41,396 nucleotides of DNA, taken from NCBI GenBank assembly GCA_900299025.1, contig OMIE01000099.1:1-41396 (forward strand), read 5' to 3'. Positions 18,899 to 28,852 of this stretch are shown in pieces. Numbering within the stretch: the stretch's first letter is position 1; each line of letters opens with the position of its first letter. The notes under the pieces are model-generated. The model was not told where the DNA came from and did not search any database. It saw nothing but the letters and a program-made list of their open reading frames with translations. The stretch comes from Burkholderiaceae bacterium (lineage in GTDB: Bacteria; Pseudomonadota; Gammaproteobacteria; Burkholderiales; Burkholderiaceae_E). The position numbers and the translations under genes are program-made.

Positions 18899-19924
18899 TC
18901 AATCTATTTTTGCGCCAGAGTCCTTAACGACTTTGGACCATTTGCGAACTTCGCCATCAATCAGCTTGGCAAATTCTGCAGGTGCCTGCCCCCCAGGCTC
19001 AGCGCCCAAAGTCTTCCAAATAGCAGCAAGTTCGGAGCCAGCGAGCGCTTTAGCAACTTCTTGTTGCAAACGAGAAACCGTCTCGGGCGAAGTGCCTGCT
19101 GGTGCCCAAATGCCGTACCACGTCCCAGCATCAAAACCTGGAACACCTACTTCGGCAAGTGTGGGTACATTGGGAAGCGCGAAGGAACGCTTGGCTGTGG
19201 TGACGGCAAGGGCCAGCAGTTTGCCGCTATTGATGTGAGGAACCGAAGTTCCAAGACCGTCAAACATAAAGTCCACCTGCCCGGCAAGTAAATCAGCCAT
19301 CGCCGGTCCGGCTCCTCGGTAAGGAACATGTTGTGCCTGCGAGCCTGTCGCTGTTTTCCACATTTCAACGATGAGATGGTGGGCGGTGCCATTACCCGCC
19401 GAGGCGAAATTGAGTCTGCCTGGGTTAGCCTTTACATACTTTTGAAAATCAGCAAAGCTTTTAATCTGAGGTAATCGCTGCGGATTAATCACTACAACAT
19501 TGGGTACGGAGGCAAGCATCGTACAAGGCATTAGATCTTTCTGTAAATCATAGCCAAGCTTGGGATATAGCGACACAGCTATGGTGTGATGCACGGCGCC
19601 AACAAGCCAGTTGTAACCATCTGCCGGTGACTTCGCAGCAAGCTCTGCCCCAAGCGTTCCGCCTGCTCCTGCGCGATTGTCAATCACAAACGACTGCCCG
19701 AAAGCTGCCGATAAAACTTTGGTTAAAGGACGCGCGAAGGCATCGGTTCCACCACCCGCGGCAAAGGGCACAATCAGTTTGACGGGTTTTGTAGGCCATG
19801 CCTGAGCGCGTGCAATTTGTGGTGCAAGTGAGCAAAGCCCTGCAAGCGCTGAGACAGCACCGAGAGCGCCAAGCGCTGCACGACGGCCTACTGACTGAGC
19901 GGCTTTCGTATCATCGTTCTGCAT
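18899..19924 (-). CDS. orphan Bug/TctC-family binding protein with Tat-like signal
   Basis: A 341-residue tricarboxylate-type solute-binding protein. The leader contains [10 protein letters not shown] (R14-R15) before a hydrophobic core ending in ARAQA, a likely twin-arginine signal. The mature part begins [19 protein letters not shown], the classic Bug start. No TctA/TctB genes are adjacent on this strand, so it is an orphan Bug, as is common in Burkholderiales. It could share the TctBA at 11326-13412. The ATG overlaps the end of lgt by 14 nt, with AAAGGAG 7 nt upstream inside lgt, so translation is probably coupled. The CoA-transferase follows 35 nt downstream. Confidence 0.9.
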   Translation of the reverse strand: MQNDDTKAAQSVGRRAALGALGAVSALAGLCSLAPQIARAQAWPTKPVKLIVPFAAGGGTDAFARPLTKVLSAAFGQSFVIDNRAGAGGTLGAELAAKSPADGYNWLVGAVHHTIAVSLYPKLGYDLQKDLMPCTMLASVPNVVVINPQRLPQIKSFADFQKYVKANPGRLNFASAGNGTAHHLIVEMWKTATGSQAQHVPYRGAGPAMADLLAGQVDFMFDGLGTSVPHINSGKLLALAVTTAKRSFALPNVPTLAEVGVPGFDAGTWYGIWAPAGTSPETVSRLQQEVAKALAGSELAAIWKTLGAEPGGQAPAEFAKLIDGEVRKWSKVVKDSGAKID

Positions 19925-20726
19925 TTTTCGTCTCCTTTTGTGTTTTCGCGAACCCTGTTAAAACAAAACCTAAAACGATCATCGGGACAGACAGCCATTG
20001 TCCCATGGTTAGTTCCAATGCGAGGCTTGGCAAAAAGGCGTCAGGCTGCCGCACAAATTCAGCCAAAAATCTTGCAAAACCATACCCGATTAAAAACATA
20101 CCGCTAATCTGGCCTGGTCTGCGAGGCTTACTGCTGTACCACCAAAGCAAGAGTCCTAGCAGCAAGCCCTCACCCGCGAACTGATAGAGCTGTGATGGAT
20201 GGCGTGGCAAATGATCCCCCGCCTGAGGAAAGATGATCGCCCAAGGTACATTGCTTGGTCTTCCCCATAATTCACCGTTGATAAAGTTGCCAAGCCGTCC
20301 CGCCGCAAGCCCCCAGGGAACAAGCGGTGCAATGAAATCGATCACCGGCCAAAAAGCCAACGATTGCCGTTTTGTGTAGAGCCAAATAGCAACAATCACG
20401 CCGATGAGACCGCCGTGATAGGCCATGCCACCCTGCCAAACTGCAAAAATCTGCTCTGGGTGCGCGAGAAAGAAAGATGGCTTATAAAAAATGACATAAC
20501 CAAGACGCCCCCCAATGATCACCCCGAGTGCGCCCCAAAAAAGGCAGTCTTCAAACCGTTGGGGATTGAGCCCGCTGCCGGCGGCGAATCCAGGCTGCCT
20601 CAATCGCCAGCGCCCCAATAAAAAAAAGAGCGCAAAAGCAATCAAGTACATCAAACCGTACCAACGGACACTTAAAGGTCCTAAGCTGAAGGCAATGGGG
20701 TCAAATTGTGGGTGAATCATCGGCAT
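19911..20726 (-). CDS. lgt: prolipoprotein diacylglyceryl transferase
   Basis: A 271-residue integral membrane enzyme that transfers diacylglycerol from phosphatidylglycerol to the lipobox cysteine of prolipoproteins in the inner membrane. It carries the family signature [16 protein letters not shown] (about residues 138-153), the conserved YHGGLIG with the essential histidine, and RHPSQLYQ. The start is ATG 20726, with a second in-frame ATG two codons later. It is divergent from ilvD over about 98 bp, an arrangement seen in Burkholderiales. Its 3' end overlaps the Bug gene. Confidence 0.96.
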   Translation of the reverse strand: MPMIHPQFDPIAFSLGPLSVRWYGLMYLIAFALFFLLGRWRLRQPGFAAGSGLNPQRFEDCLFWGALGVIIGGRLGYVIFYKPSFFLAHPEQIFAVWQGGMAYHGGLIGVIVAIWLYTKRQSLAFWPVIDFIAPLVPWGLAAGRLGNFINGELWGRPSNVPWAIIFPQAGDHLPRHPSQLYQFAGEGLLLGLLLWWYSSKPRRPGQISGMFLIGYGFARFLAEFVRQPDAFLPSLALELTMGQWLSVPMIVLGFVLTGFAKTQKETKNAER

Positions 20727-20759
20727 CGGCGAATTGTGGCACGCCTTGCTCGCTGACAG

Positions 20760-20777
20760 TGGCCATTCAATAGGCCA
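20760..20777. promoter_or_regulatory. inverted repeat in the lgt-ilvD divergent gap
   Basis: TGGCC (20760-20764) and GGCCA (20773-20777) flank an 8-nt A/T-rich centre. It is the only clear symmetry in the gap between the divergent lgt and ilvD starts, so it may be an operator or part of a leader hairpin. With 5-bp arms it could be chance. Confidence 0.3.
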
Positions 20778-20824
20778 GGCGATCGCGCTTTGCTACCATC
20801 CAAGCTTTCATGGAGGACCCTGCG

Positions 20825-22501
20825 ATGGCCGAAAACGAGCGTTCAGCCCATATCACCGAAGGCGTTGCGCGAGCACCCAATCGTTCGATGTTTTATGCCA
20901 TGGGCTATAAGCCCGACGATATGAGCAAGCTCTTTATAGGGATTGCTAATGGCCATTCCACCGTCACGCCTTGTAATTCCGGTTTGCAAGTACTCGCCGA
21001 CGCAGCGGACGCAGCAATCCGCAAAGCAGGCGCAAACCCGCAAATGTTTGGTACGCCAACCATTTCAGACGGCATGTCGATGGGTACCGAAGGGATGAAA
21101 TACTCGCTGATATCCCGCGAAGTCATCGCTGATTGCGTGGAAACCGTCGTTCAAGGTCAGTGGATGGACGGTGTTTTGGTGATTGGCGGATGCGACAAAA
21201 ATATGCCTGGAGGCATGATGGGCATTTGCCGATCCAATGTGCCAGCGATTTACGTCTACGGGGGAACGATCAAACCTGGGCGATGGAAAGGCAAGGATCT
21301 TTCGATTGTTTCGGTGTTTGAGGCGGTCGGCGAATTTACCCACGGTCGGATCAGTCAGGAAGATTTCGAGGGCATCGAACGTAATGCGGTGCCCGGCAGT
21401 GGCTCATGCGGCGGTATGTATACCGCGAATACCATGTCTTCTTCGTTTGAGGCGCTTGGTATGAGTCTGCTCGGCTCGAGCACGATGGCTAATCCCGATG
21501 CCGAGAAAGCCGATTCGGCAGCGCGCTCGGCTGAGGTATTAATCGCAGCCGTGAAAAAGGGGCTCAAACCGCGTGACATCGTCACGCGTGAATCCATCGA
21601 GAATGCGGTCACCTTGATCATGGCGACCGGCGGATCAACCAATGCGGTATTGCATTATTTGGCGATTGCCCACAGCGCCGGGGTTGCCTGGTCGATCGAT
21701 GATTTTGAGCGCATTCGCAAGCGCGTGCCTGTTCTTTGCGATTTAAAGCCCTCCGGGAAATACATGGCGGTCGATCTTCACCGGGCAGGCGGTATCCCAC
21801 AAGTGCTCAAGATTCTTCTGAATGCAGGCCTTATTCACGGTCATTGCATGACGATCACCGGGAAAACCCTCGCAGAAGAGCTTGCCGATGTGCCTTCAAA
21901 GCCTGCCGCCGACCAAGACGTCATTTTCCCGATCGATCAAGCCATTTACGCCCAGGGGCATTTGGCCATTCTTAAGGGCAACCTCGCGCCCGAAGGAAGC
22001 GTTGCCAAGATCACCGGCCTGAAAAACCCGGTGATCACAGGCCCCGCACGCGTCTTCGACGATGAAGCTTCAGCCATGAAGTCGATTATGGAGGGCAAGA
22101 TCAAGGCGGGCGATATTGTGGTGCTCCGCTATCTAGGTCCAAAAGGTGCGCCGGGCATGCCAGAGATGCTTGCACCAACCTCGGCGATTATCGGCGCAGG
22201 ACTGGGCGAATCGGTCGGTTTGATCACAGACGGGCGTTTTTCAGGGGGCACGTGGGGCATGGTCGTGGGTCATGTTGCACCGGAAGCTGCGGTCGGTGGC
22301 CCAATCGCACTGATCCATGAGGGCGATTCGGTCACGATTGATGCCCACCAGCTCTTGCTCCAACTCAATATCCCTGATGAGGAAATGCAAGCTCGCCAAG
22401 CAGCGTTTAAAGCGCCAGCGCCTCGATATACAAGTGGCGTGCTATATAAGTTTGCCAAGCTTGCTACATCGGCAAGTAAGGGCGCGGTGACCGATGCTTG
22501 A
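20825..22501 (+). CDS. ilvD: dihydroxy-acid dehydratase
   Basis: A 558-residue [Fe-S] enzyme that dehydrates 2,3-dihydroxy-isovalerate and -methylvalerate in valine, isoleucine and pantothenate synthesis. The cluster cysteines appear in [17 protein letters not shown] and [14 protein letters not shown]; the C-terminal Mg-binding and catalytic region has [12 protein letters not shown] chose ATG 20825 because GGAGGA (20812-20817) sits 7 nt before it; an upstream ATG at 20810 would consume that ribosome site. The length is normal for the family. A short cytochrome c gene follows. Confidence 0.96.
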   Translation: MAENERSAHITEGVARAPNRSMFYAMGYKPDDMSKLFIGIANGHSTVTPCNSGLQVLADAADAAIRKAGANPQMFGTPTISDGMSMGTEGMKYSLISREVIADCVETVVQGQWMDGVLVIGGCDKNMPGGMMGICRSNVPAIYVYGGTIKPGRWKGKDLSIVSVFEAVGEFTHGRISQEDFEGIERNAVPGSGSCGGMYTANTMSSSFEALGMSLLGSSTMANPDAEKADSAARSAEVLIAAVKKGLKPRDIVTRESIENAVTLIMATGGSTNAVLHYLAIAHSAGVAWSIDDFERIRKRVPVLCDLKPSGKYMAVDLHRAGGIPQVLKILLNAGLIHGHCMTITGKTLAEELADVPSKPAADQDVIFPIDQAIYAQGHLAILKGNLAPEGSVAKITGLKNPVITGPARVFDDEASAMKSIMEGKIKAGDIVVLRYLGPKGAPGMPEMLAPTSAIIGAGLGESVGLITDGRFSGGTWGMVVGHVAPEAAVGGPIALIHEGDSVTIDAHQLLLQLNIPDEEMQARQAAFKAPAPRYTSGVLYKFAKLATSASKGAVTDA

Positions 22502-22618
22502 ACAAGCTTTTTGATGGGCCACGAGATGTCGTTTGATCCCTTGATTGAGCCTCGGTTACACTTCCTGGCAACTTGTTCTCGTTAAATTTTCCTTGTACTA
22601 GCTAATCAGGACCTGACT

Positions 22619-22939
22619 ATGAAGATCGTTACGTTATCTGTGAGTGCTCTTGTGATTGCACTTGGCAGCTTTGCTGCTAAGCCCGCCCTTGCAAGCGCTG
22701 ATCTTGCCAAAGCAAAGAACTGCTTGGCCTGCCACGCACCCGACAAAAAATTGATTGGCCCCTCCTATAAAGATGTTGCTGCGAAGTACGCAAAAGATGC
22801 AGGTGCAGCGAAGAATCTGGCACAGAAGATTCAAAAAGGCGGCGTCGGTGTATGGGGTCAAATTCCTATGCCCGCCAACCCCCAGGTTTCTGCCGCTGAA
22901 GCTGAAACCCTTGCCAAGTGGATTCTCGCCACAAAGTAA
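22619..22939 (+). CDS. small periplasmic cytochrome c (c551/c552 type)
   Basis: A 106-residue protein with a cleavable signal (residues 1-25, ending in ALA), a single haem-binding motif CLACH at about 35-39, and a distal methionine in IPMPANPQVS. The size and motif spacing fit class I cytochrome c551/552, soluble electron carriers between periplasmic redox enzymes and terminal oxidases. It lies 117 nt after ilvD and is closed by a strong terminator, so it probably has its own transcript. The partner enzyme cannot be told from context. Confidence 0.93.
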   Translation: MKIVTLSVSALVIALGSFAAKPALASADLAKAKNCLACHAPDKKLIGPSYKDVAAKYAKDAGAAKNLAQKIQKGGVGVWGQIPMPANPQVSAAEAETLAKWILATK

Positions 22940-22999
22940 GCCCTCCTTCGGCCTAGCCCGGAGTCATATGCTCTAAGACCCATATGCATTGGGTTTGCG

Positions 23000-23034
23000 C
23001 CAAGCCGGCCGCCTAGCGGCCGGCTTGGCTTTTA
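23000..23034 (+). terminator. rho-independent terminator after cytochrome c
   Basis: A perfect 13-bp GC-rich stem (CCAAGCCGGCCGC, 23000-23012, with GCGGCCGGCTTGG, 23016-23028) closes on a CTA loop and is followed by CTTTTAT. It ends the cytochrome c transcript and separates it from the ABC module starting at 23071. Confidence 0.9.
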
Positions 23035-23070
23035 TGCGATCGTTTGCAAACAGCGGGAAAGCGTCGATAC

Positions 23071-23739
23071 ATGACAAAGATTCTCGAGGTTAGATCGCTA
23101 TCGAAGCGATACCAGCAGGGTAAGCTACTACTCGATCGATTAGATCTAGAACTAGAGCCTGGTCAACGCGCCTCGCTCATCGGTGCATCTGGAAGCGGTA
23201 AGTCAACCTTGCTTCACCTCATCGCAGGCCTTGAGGAAGCGGATGAAGGCAGCATTTTGATTGGCGGCAAACCGATGAAGGCCGCTGATGCCCAGCAAAG
23301 CGCAAGACTGCGTGCTGAATCCATTGGCTTCATCTTTCAGGCCTTCCATTTGCTTCCTCATTTAAACGCGCTACAAAATGTAGCAGTTCCTGCGCTATTG
23401 TTAGGCGCTTCTGAAAAGTCAGCCGTAGCTAGGGCATCGGACCTGTTAGACCAATTAGGTCTAAGTGATCGTGCCCATGCAAGGCCCAGTGAGCTCTCGG
23501 GCGGGGAGCAACAACGCGTTGCCATCGCACGCGCCGTTATCCATGGACCGCGTTTAATTCTTGCTGACGAACCAACGGGCAATCTCGACCCAGATTCGGC
23601 CGATGCGGTGATGAGCCTACTACAACAGGTCCTTGCTCAAAGCGATTGCGCACTTTTGTTTGTGACACACGACTTGCAGCGTGCGAGCCTGTTTAAACCC
23701 TGCTGGAAGCTGAGTCAGGGCAAACTGCAGCTGGCATGA
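23071..23739 (+). CDS. ABC transporter ATPase (LolD/AttE-like)
   Basis: A 222-residue ATPase with Walker [11 protein letters not shown], signature [15 protein letters not shown], and Walker [13 protein letters not shown]. Its size and sequence place it in the LolD/MacB-type group that partners FtsX-like permeases and works on periplasmic or outer-membrane substrates. ATG 23071 is preceded by GGGAAAG; the frame continues to a TTG at 23044. It overlaps the permease gene by 4 nt (ATGA), so the two are coupled. With the permease and the CrtC/AttH-like protein it forms an AttEFGH-like set. Confidence 0.92.
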   Translation: MTKILEVRSLSKRYQQGKLLLDRLDLELEPGQRASLIGASGSGKSTLLHLIAGLEEADEGSILIGGKPMKAADAQQSARLRAESIGFIFQAFHLLPHLNALQNVAVPALLLGASEKSAVARASDLLDQLGLSDRAHARPSELSGGEQQRVAIARAVIHGPRLILADEPTGNLDPDSADAVMSLLQQVLAQSDCALLFVTHDLQRASLFKPCWKLSQGKLQLA

Positions 23740-26351
23740 TCGTGAACCGTATGTTTGGCCTACCCTGGCCCCTTGCCCGCCGCCTCAGCCTTGAGCAACT
23801 CCGGCTCTACCGCTTTCGGAACGCCTTAGCGGCACTGGTCATAGGCATTGGTGTGGCCATGGGCTTAGCGATTGACTTGGTGAATCGCAGTGCACTGAGT
23901 GAATTCAAGTCGGCCCTGGCAAGTATCAATGGGCAAGCCGATGCAAGTCTGCGCGCGGCGGAGAAGGAATTCAGCGCCTCGGTTTTTGCAAGTCTGCAGC
24001 AGTATCAAGCGAACGCCAGCGCCGCGCCAGTGCTTGTTAAAAGCGCACAAATGCAAACGCTGAAAGCCTCAGCGTCATCGGCCGAAGTCATTGATTTGCG
24101 CAGCACTTTCCCCCAGGGCGTCGAGCTATTCGGCATCGACCTATTCCGGTCGATTCATGTTCACCCGCAATTGAGTCCAAATATAGGCAGCCCCGAGGCG
24201 AGCGATGCATGGTTTGGTGGCAATCAGCTTTATGCAAGCCCACGCCTTTGGCAGCAGCTTCAAAGGCTTGGCATTGAGCCCGAGGGTGCAGTGATAAGGC
24301 TTCGCATGGAGGGTCGAAGTGAGGACTTTGTGATTGCTGGCCGTCTTGCCCAGGCTGGCAACGAATCCTCGGTCTTTGTCATTGACATTGGCAGCTTGCA
24401 AGCCCTCGCCACCCACAAGGATCGCCTCTCGCGAATCGATATGCGCTGGGCCCAAGGCGCAAGCAGCAAGGATTGGCCCGCCGAACTGCTTGATGCCCTG
24501 AGAGCAAAGCATCCCGAACTGATGCTCTCGCTTATCAAACCCGAGGATGAGGCCGAACGGATGTCGAATCTCTCACGCGCGTATCGCGTGAATCTTGCGA
24601 TTCTCGCCCTTGTTGCTTTGCTCACCGGGGTATTTATTGTCCAGTCCAATATGCAATTAATGACGGCAAGACAGTTGGGCTCACTGGCGATTCTTCAGGT
24701 GCTAGGTACAGATGCCAAAAGCATTCAGGCCTTTATGAGGTTCCAAGCCCTGCTGATAGGTGCCATCGGCTCGGTGATCGGATTAATCATCGGCTCGGTT
24801 TGCGCCTGGTTTTTGCTCTCACTCACAGGCGGAGATCTCGGTGCAGGCGTACTCAAGACAAGCTCAAGGGCTTTAAATCTACCTCTGTGGCTGCTGGGTT
24901 TTCACGCAAGCTTGGGCATTCTCGTAGCCTGGTTTGGCTCCTGGCTTGCCGTAAAAAGTCTTGGCCGAGTAACGGCGGTGGCAGCACTCAAAGGCGCGCA
25001 GCCACCGCCATGGTTTACCAGCAAGCAACTTGCTCTCGCGGCAATGGTACTTACCTGCTTGGGCGCATGCTGCCTCTTGCTTGAACCCGTGGAGGGCGTA
25101 CCGCTTGGTGCCTATGTTTGCTTGTTTACATGGCTACTTGCAGGACTACTAGCGATGCCCACACTCGTTGAGCGTATGGCACGTAGCCTGACAGGCCCAG
25201 CAACCAAGCACCCCATTAGCTGGTTAGCGGTCAAGCGTGCCAACTACTTACCTCAGTCGATAAGCTTAAGCATGACCGGCATGATTGCAAGTGTGGCGCT
25301 CTGCGTGGCGGTGAGTCTGATGATCAGCAGCTTTCGCCTCGCGGTAAGCGAGTGGCTTGACCATGTGCTGCCCGCCGATGTGTATGCGCGCATCCAAAAA
25401 GGCGAGGCAAGCCTATCGCCCGATGAGCAATTACAATTGTCGCAGCTCGAAGGCCTAAGGCGCACCGAGTTTCAGCAAGTGCTGGAGTGGCCCATGCTTG
25501 CCGAGCGCCCGCCAATTGCTGTGATTGTTCGTGCGTTGCCGCTAAACACCCCCCAGGATAGGCTGCCGATCACCGGGCAGCTACTCGACCCCCATCCAAC
25601 CATACCCAGTGTGTGGGTGAGCGAGGCCATGCGTGATCTCTACGCATGGGAGCCGGGAAGCATCCAGCGGCTTGGCTTACTGCCCCAGGGATCGGTCTTT
25701 GTGGCGGGCGTTTGGCGCGATTACGCCAGACAGCATGGCTCGATCATCATCGAATCATCGCAGTGGCTAAAGGCACGTGGGGGCCATCAACAGCTTGAGG
25801 CAAGCGATGTCTCATGGTGGCTTGCAGAACCAGATCGCGGCAGCGAATCGCTGCTCGCACAGCTGCCCGACGGGCTTCGCGCCAAGCTTGAAATCCGCAG
25901 CGCCTCAGATATTCGTGCCCTATCGCTCGAACTTTTTGATCGAAGCTTTGTAGTGACCTATGCCTTACAAGCTGTCGCCTTGTTGATTGGCTTACTTGGC
26001 CTTAGCAGCACGCTTGCTGCCCAGGCGATAGCCAGAACCCAAGAGCTAGCCATGCTGCAACTTCTTGGTCTGCATCCAGCAGCGTGCACCCGATTGCTTT
26101 TACTTGAAGCCGCTTCAAGTCTGGCTTTGGCACTGCTTTGGGGCTCCATGCTCGGTCTGGCACTGGCCTGGGTATTGATCGAGGTGGTCAACCCGCAGTC
26201 TTTTCACTGGAGTATGCCCATGCGAATTCCGGCGGGCTTGATGGTGCTTTGCATAGGCGGTGTTTGGTTGATCGGCGTAGTGAGCTGCCTGGTACTTAGC
26301 AAACAGTTGCTCAAACAACCAATGCTGCAAAGCCTCAAGCAGGATTGGTAA
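23736..26351 (+). CDS. large FtsX-type ABC permease (AttFG-like)
   Basis: An 871-residue membrane protein with two FtsX repeats: a membrane anchor at about 30-50, a periplasmic domain to about 280, three helices at about 285-395, then a second set with a helix near 510-535, another periplasmic domain, and three C-terminal helices to about 855. This duplicated layout in one chain corresponds to the paired AttF and AttG permeases of the Att system and is also seen in YbbP-like proteins. It moves no small substrate by analogy; such complexes act on lipids or lipoproteins. The start overlaps the ATPase gene by 4 nt and the stop overlaps the next ATG by one base (TAATG). Confidence 0.9.
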   Translation: MIVNRMFGLPWPLARRLSLEQLRLYRFRNALAALVIGIGVAMGLAIDLVNRSALSEFKSALASINGQADASLRAAEKEFSASVFASLQQYQANASAAPVLVKSAQMQTLKASASSAEVIDLRSTFPQGVELFGIDLFRSIHVHPQLSPNIGSPEASDAWFGGNQLYASPRLWQQLQRLGIEPEGAVIRLRMEGRSEDFVIAGRLAQAGNESSVFVIDIGSLQALATHKDRLSRIDMRWAQGASSKDWPAELLDALRAKHPELMLSLIKPEDEAERMSNLSRAYRVNLAILALVALLTGVFIVQSNMQLMTARQLGSLAILQVLGTDAKSIQAFMRFQALLIGAIGSVIGLIIGSVCAWFLLSLTGGDLGAGVLKTSSRALNLPLWLLGFHASLGILVAWFGSWLAVKSLGRVTAVAALKGAQPPPWFTSKQLALAAMVLTCLGACCLLLEPVEGVPLGAYVCLFTWLLAGLLAMPTLVERMARSLTGPATKHPISWLAVKRANYLPQSISLSMTGMIASVALCVAVSLMISSFRLAVSEWLDHVLPADVYARIQKGEASLSPDEQLQLSQLEGLRRTEFQQVLEWPMLAERPPIAVIVRALPLNTPQDRLPITGQLLDPHPTIPSVWVSEAMRDLYAWEPGSIQRLGLLPQGSVFVAGVWRDYARQHGSIIIESSQWLKARGGHQQLEASDVSWWLAEPDRGSESLLAQLPDGLRAKLEIRSASDIRALSLELFDRSFVVTYALQAVALLIGLLGLSSTLAAQAIARTQELAMLQLLGLHPAACTRLLLLEAASSLALALLWGSMLGLALAWVLIEVVNPQSFHWSMPMRIPAGLMVLCIGGVWLIGVVSCLVLSKQLLKQPMLQSLKQDW

Positions 26352-27448
26352 TGCTGCTTAAATCAACACAACGTCGATGGCTCATTAAGCGCACACTCGG
26401 CGCCTCAGCGCTTAGCGCTGCAGCACCTATCCCTCAACCCTGCGCGGAAACAATTGCTGCAAGCAAAATAGATACTGTAGTCCAACGAGAAGCCCAGCAA
26501 AGCGGCTTTAAAGCGATCAAGTTTCCACGTGATCATGGCGCGCATCCTGATGAACGTATCGAGTGGTGGTACCTCACAGGCTGGCTCGATGCCGATACAG
26601 GCATTCAAGCAACGATTTTTAGAGTTCGACTTGGGCGAGCGCAGCCAAGTGCGTGGGGCTCGAATCAATGGCTCATGGGCCATGCTGCCTTGGTCAGGCG
26701 GGGCTGGAGCAAACTCATCCATGAACAAACAGCATGGCGAAGCGTTAAGCATATTGCCGAGTTCAGCGAAACCGATCTAAATATTACGATGCCAGGCTGG
26801 CGCTTTGCACGTGAACCAGACGGCAGGATCGCTATCGATATTGAGCAAGGCAGGCTTGGCCTAAAGCTGCGCTGTCGGCCTCGTGGCGCGCCACTACTGC
26901 AAGGCCAACAAGGCTACTCACAAAAAGGACCGGCTGCAGGTCAATTTAGTCACTATTACAGCCAGCCACAACTTCACATCGAAGCAAACCTGCTTCTCGA
27001 TGGTAAAGCGCTAAGCATTAATCGCGGCAGCAACTTCGCTGCGGCCTGGTTTGACCACGAATGGTCAAGCAGCCTTTTGTCGGCCGATGCGGCTGGATGG
27101 GATTGGTTTGGCCTCAACCTGCTCGATGGCCAAAGCTGGATGGCATTTCGTATTCGGGACCGACAAGGAGCTGAACTGTGGCGATCTGAGGCGGGTTTAG
27201 TCATGCAACCCCTTGAGCAGTGGCGCTCAAGTGCAAGTGGGGCAAGCTACCCCGTGTCGCTTCGAGTGAAAGGCAAGTTTGGGCCCCTTGTGCTTCGGGC
27301 CCTCGTCCAAGATCAGGAGATCGATGCTCGCGCAAGCACTGGCAACCGATATTGGGAAGGCGCAGTTATGGCGTATAACGATCAAGGCGATCTGATCGGA
27401 CGAGGCTATCTAGAGTTAACGGGCTACGATCGCCCGATGCGGCTTTAG
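26351..27448 (+). CDS. CrtC/AttH-family lipocalin-like secreted protein
   Basis: A 365-residue protein with family motifs HPDERIEWWYLTGWL (near residue 62), FSHYYSQPQL, AWFDHEWSSSLL and GWDWFGLNLLDG, all typical of the AttH/carotenoid 1,2-hydratase-like double lipocalin fold. The leader contains QRRWLIKRTLG, a twin-arginine-type motif, before a short Ala-rich core, so export by Tat is likely. No carotenoid genes are nearby, and the ABC partners argue for the Att type: a periplasmic protein that handles a hydrophobic ligand or lipid. ATG 26351 overlaps the permease stop, and an in-frame TTG at 26345 is less likely. Confidence 0.88.
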   Translation: MLLKSTQRRWLIKRTLGASALSAAAPIPQPCAETIAASKIDTVVQREAQQSGFKAIKFPRDHGAHPDERIEWWYLTGWLDADTGIQATIFRVRLGRAQPSAWGSNQWLMGHAALVRRGWSKLIHEQTAWRSVKHIAEFSETDLNITMPGWRFAREPDGRIAIDIEQGRLGLKLRCRPRGAPLLQGQQGYSQKGPAAGQFSHYYSQPQLHIEANLLLDGKALSINRGSNFAAAWFDHEWSSSLLSADAAGWDWFGLNLLDGQSWMAFRIRDRQGAELWRSEAGLVMQPLEQWRSSASGASYPVSLRVKGKFGPLVLRALVQDQEIDARASTGNRYWEGAVMAYNDQGDLIGRGYLELTGYDRPMRL

Positions 27449-27541
27449 CAAGCATGCCCGATGCAGTTTTCGCTACGATCACGCCAGTCCGCTTTAATTT
27501 GACCGAATCTCAAACAAGGAAAGCATTGAAGGCAAAACATC

Positions 27542-28336
27542 ATGAAGGCATATCACGAATTGATGCAACACGTGCTCGATCATGGCAGCCAAAAGCATGA
27601 CCGCACCGGAACTGGCACGCGATCGGTGTTTGGATGGCAGATGCGTTTTCCTTTGGCCGAAGGTTTTCCGCTGGTCACCACAAAAAAGCTGCATCTGAAA
27701 TCGATCATTCATGAATTGATCTGGTTTTTATCAGGTTCTACCAATATTCACTATTTAAAGTCGCACGGCGTAAGCATCTGGGATGAATGGGCCGATACCA
27801 ATGGCGAACTCGGCCCGGTTTATGGCTATCAGTGGCGATCCTGGCCCACAGCAAGTGGCGACTCGATTGATCAACTCAAAGAACTCATGACGCGATTACG
27901 TAGTGATCCTGATTCTCGAAGGCTCATTGTGTCGGCATGGAACGTGGGGGATCTACCCAAAATGGCGCTTGCGCCCTGTCATGCAATGTTTCAGTTTTAT
28001 GTTGCCGAGGGCAAGTTATCCTGCCAACTCTATCAACGAAGCGCTGATATTTTCCTCGGCGTGCCGTTTAATATCGCCTCATATGCCCTGCTCACGCACA
28101 TGGTGGCGCAGCAAGTCGATTTGGAGCCTGGTGACTTTATTTGGACCGGGGGCGACTGTCATCTTTATCTTAACCATTTAGAGCAGGCGCGCGAGCAACT
28201 TAAGCGCCAGGCCTACCCACTGCCAAGCCTGCGGCTGGCCAGACGTCCCAATGATCTTTTTTCATATCGGTATGAAGATTTCGTGATTGAAAACTATCAG
28301 TATCACCCAGCAATCAAAGCGCCTATCGCGGTGTGA
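27542..28336 (+). CDS. thyA: thymidylate synthase
   Basis: A 264-residue protein, the same length as E. coli ThyA, which methylates dUMP to dTMP using 5,10-methylene-THF. The catalytic cysteine is in [12 protein letters not shown], and the folate/dUMP motif [20 protein letters not shown] follows. The ATG at 27542 is preceded by GAAGG. DHFR, which recycles the dihydrofolate it makes, begins 10 nt after the stop. Confidence 0.97.
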   Translation: MKAYHELMQHVLDHGSQKHDRTGTGTRSVFGWQMRFPLAEGFPLVTTKKLHLKSIIHELIWFLSGSTNIHYLKSHGVSIWDEWADTNGELGPVYGYQWRSWPTASGDSIDQLKELMTRLRSDPDSRRLIVSAWNVGDLPKMALAPCHAMFQFYVAEGKLSCQLYQRSADIFLGVPFNIASYALLTHMVAQQVDLEPGDFIWTGGDCHLYLNHLEQAREQLKRQAYPLPSLRLARRPNDLFSYRYEDFVIENYQYHPAIKAPIAV

Positions 28337-28345
28337 TGTCTTGCA

Positions 28346-28852
28346 ATGATGAGTTTTGATCGCCGCGCTCATGGTGTTTGTTTAGTAGTTGCTTACGCCA
28401 AGCACCGCGTTATCGGTCGCGATGGTGCTATGCCATGGCATCTGCCCGAGGACTTAAAGCATTTTCGGTCGCTTACCCTCGATGCAAGCATTGTAATGGG
28501 GCGGCAAACCTTTGAGTCGATTGGCAAAGCTTTGCCGCGGCGCCGAAATATTGTGATTACCCGCAACCCGTCATGGCGTTGCGAAGGAGCGGTCGTTGCG
28601 ACAAACTTTGAGCAGGCATTAGCCTTAGCTGCTCCTGGTGAGGTCTACGTTATAGGAGGCGGGCAGATCTATCAGATAGCCCTCGCCCACGCCGATCGTG
28701 CGGTCGTGACAGAAATTGAACTCGAAGTCGCTGGCGATACCTATTTTCCGGAACTTGCCGTCACGTGCTGGGAGGAAGTTGCCCATATAAAGGGGCTTAG
28801 CAACCAAGGCTTAAGCTATCGTTTTATTGATTATCGGAGAATCAAGTCATGA
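28346..28852 (+). CDS. folA: dihydrofolate reductase
   Basis: A 168-residue DHFR with the N-terminal VIGRDGAMPWHLPEDLKHF segment, including the catalytic aspartate of PEDL, then IVMGRQTFESIG and the NADPH-binding VYVIGGGQIY. It reduces dihydrofolate to THF with NADPH. Two adjacent ATGs (28346 and 28349) compete for the start, and neither has a strong ribosome site, consistent with translational coupling to thyA. The stop overlaps the next gene by 4 nt (ATGA). Confidence 0.96.
   Translation: MMSFDRRAHGVCLVVAYAKHRVIGRDGAMPWHLPEDLKHFRSLTLDASIVMGRQTFESIGKALPRRRNIVITRNPSWRCEGAVVATNFEQALALAAPGEVYVIGGGQIYQIALAHADRAVVTEIELEVAGDTYFPELAVTCWEEVAHIKGLSNQGLSYRFIDYRRIKS

Noticed and set aside
26351-27448. 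Carotenoid 1,2-hydratase
   Set aside because: The CrtC-like motifs are shared with AttH, no carotenoid gene is nearby, and the coupled ABC genes fit the Att type.
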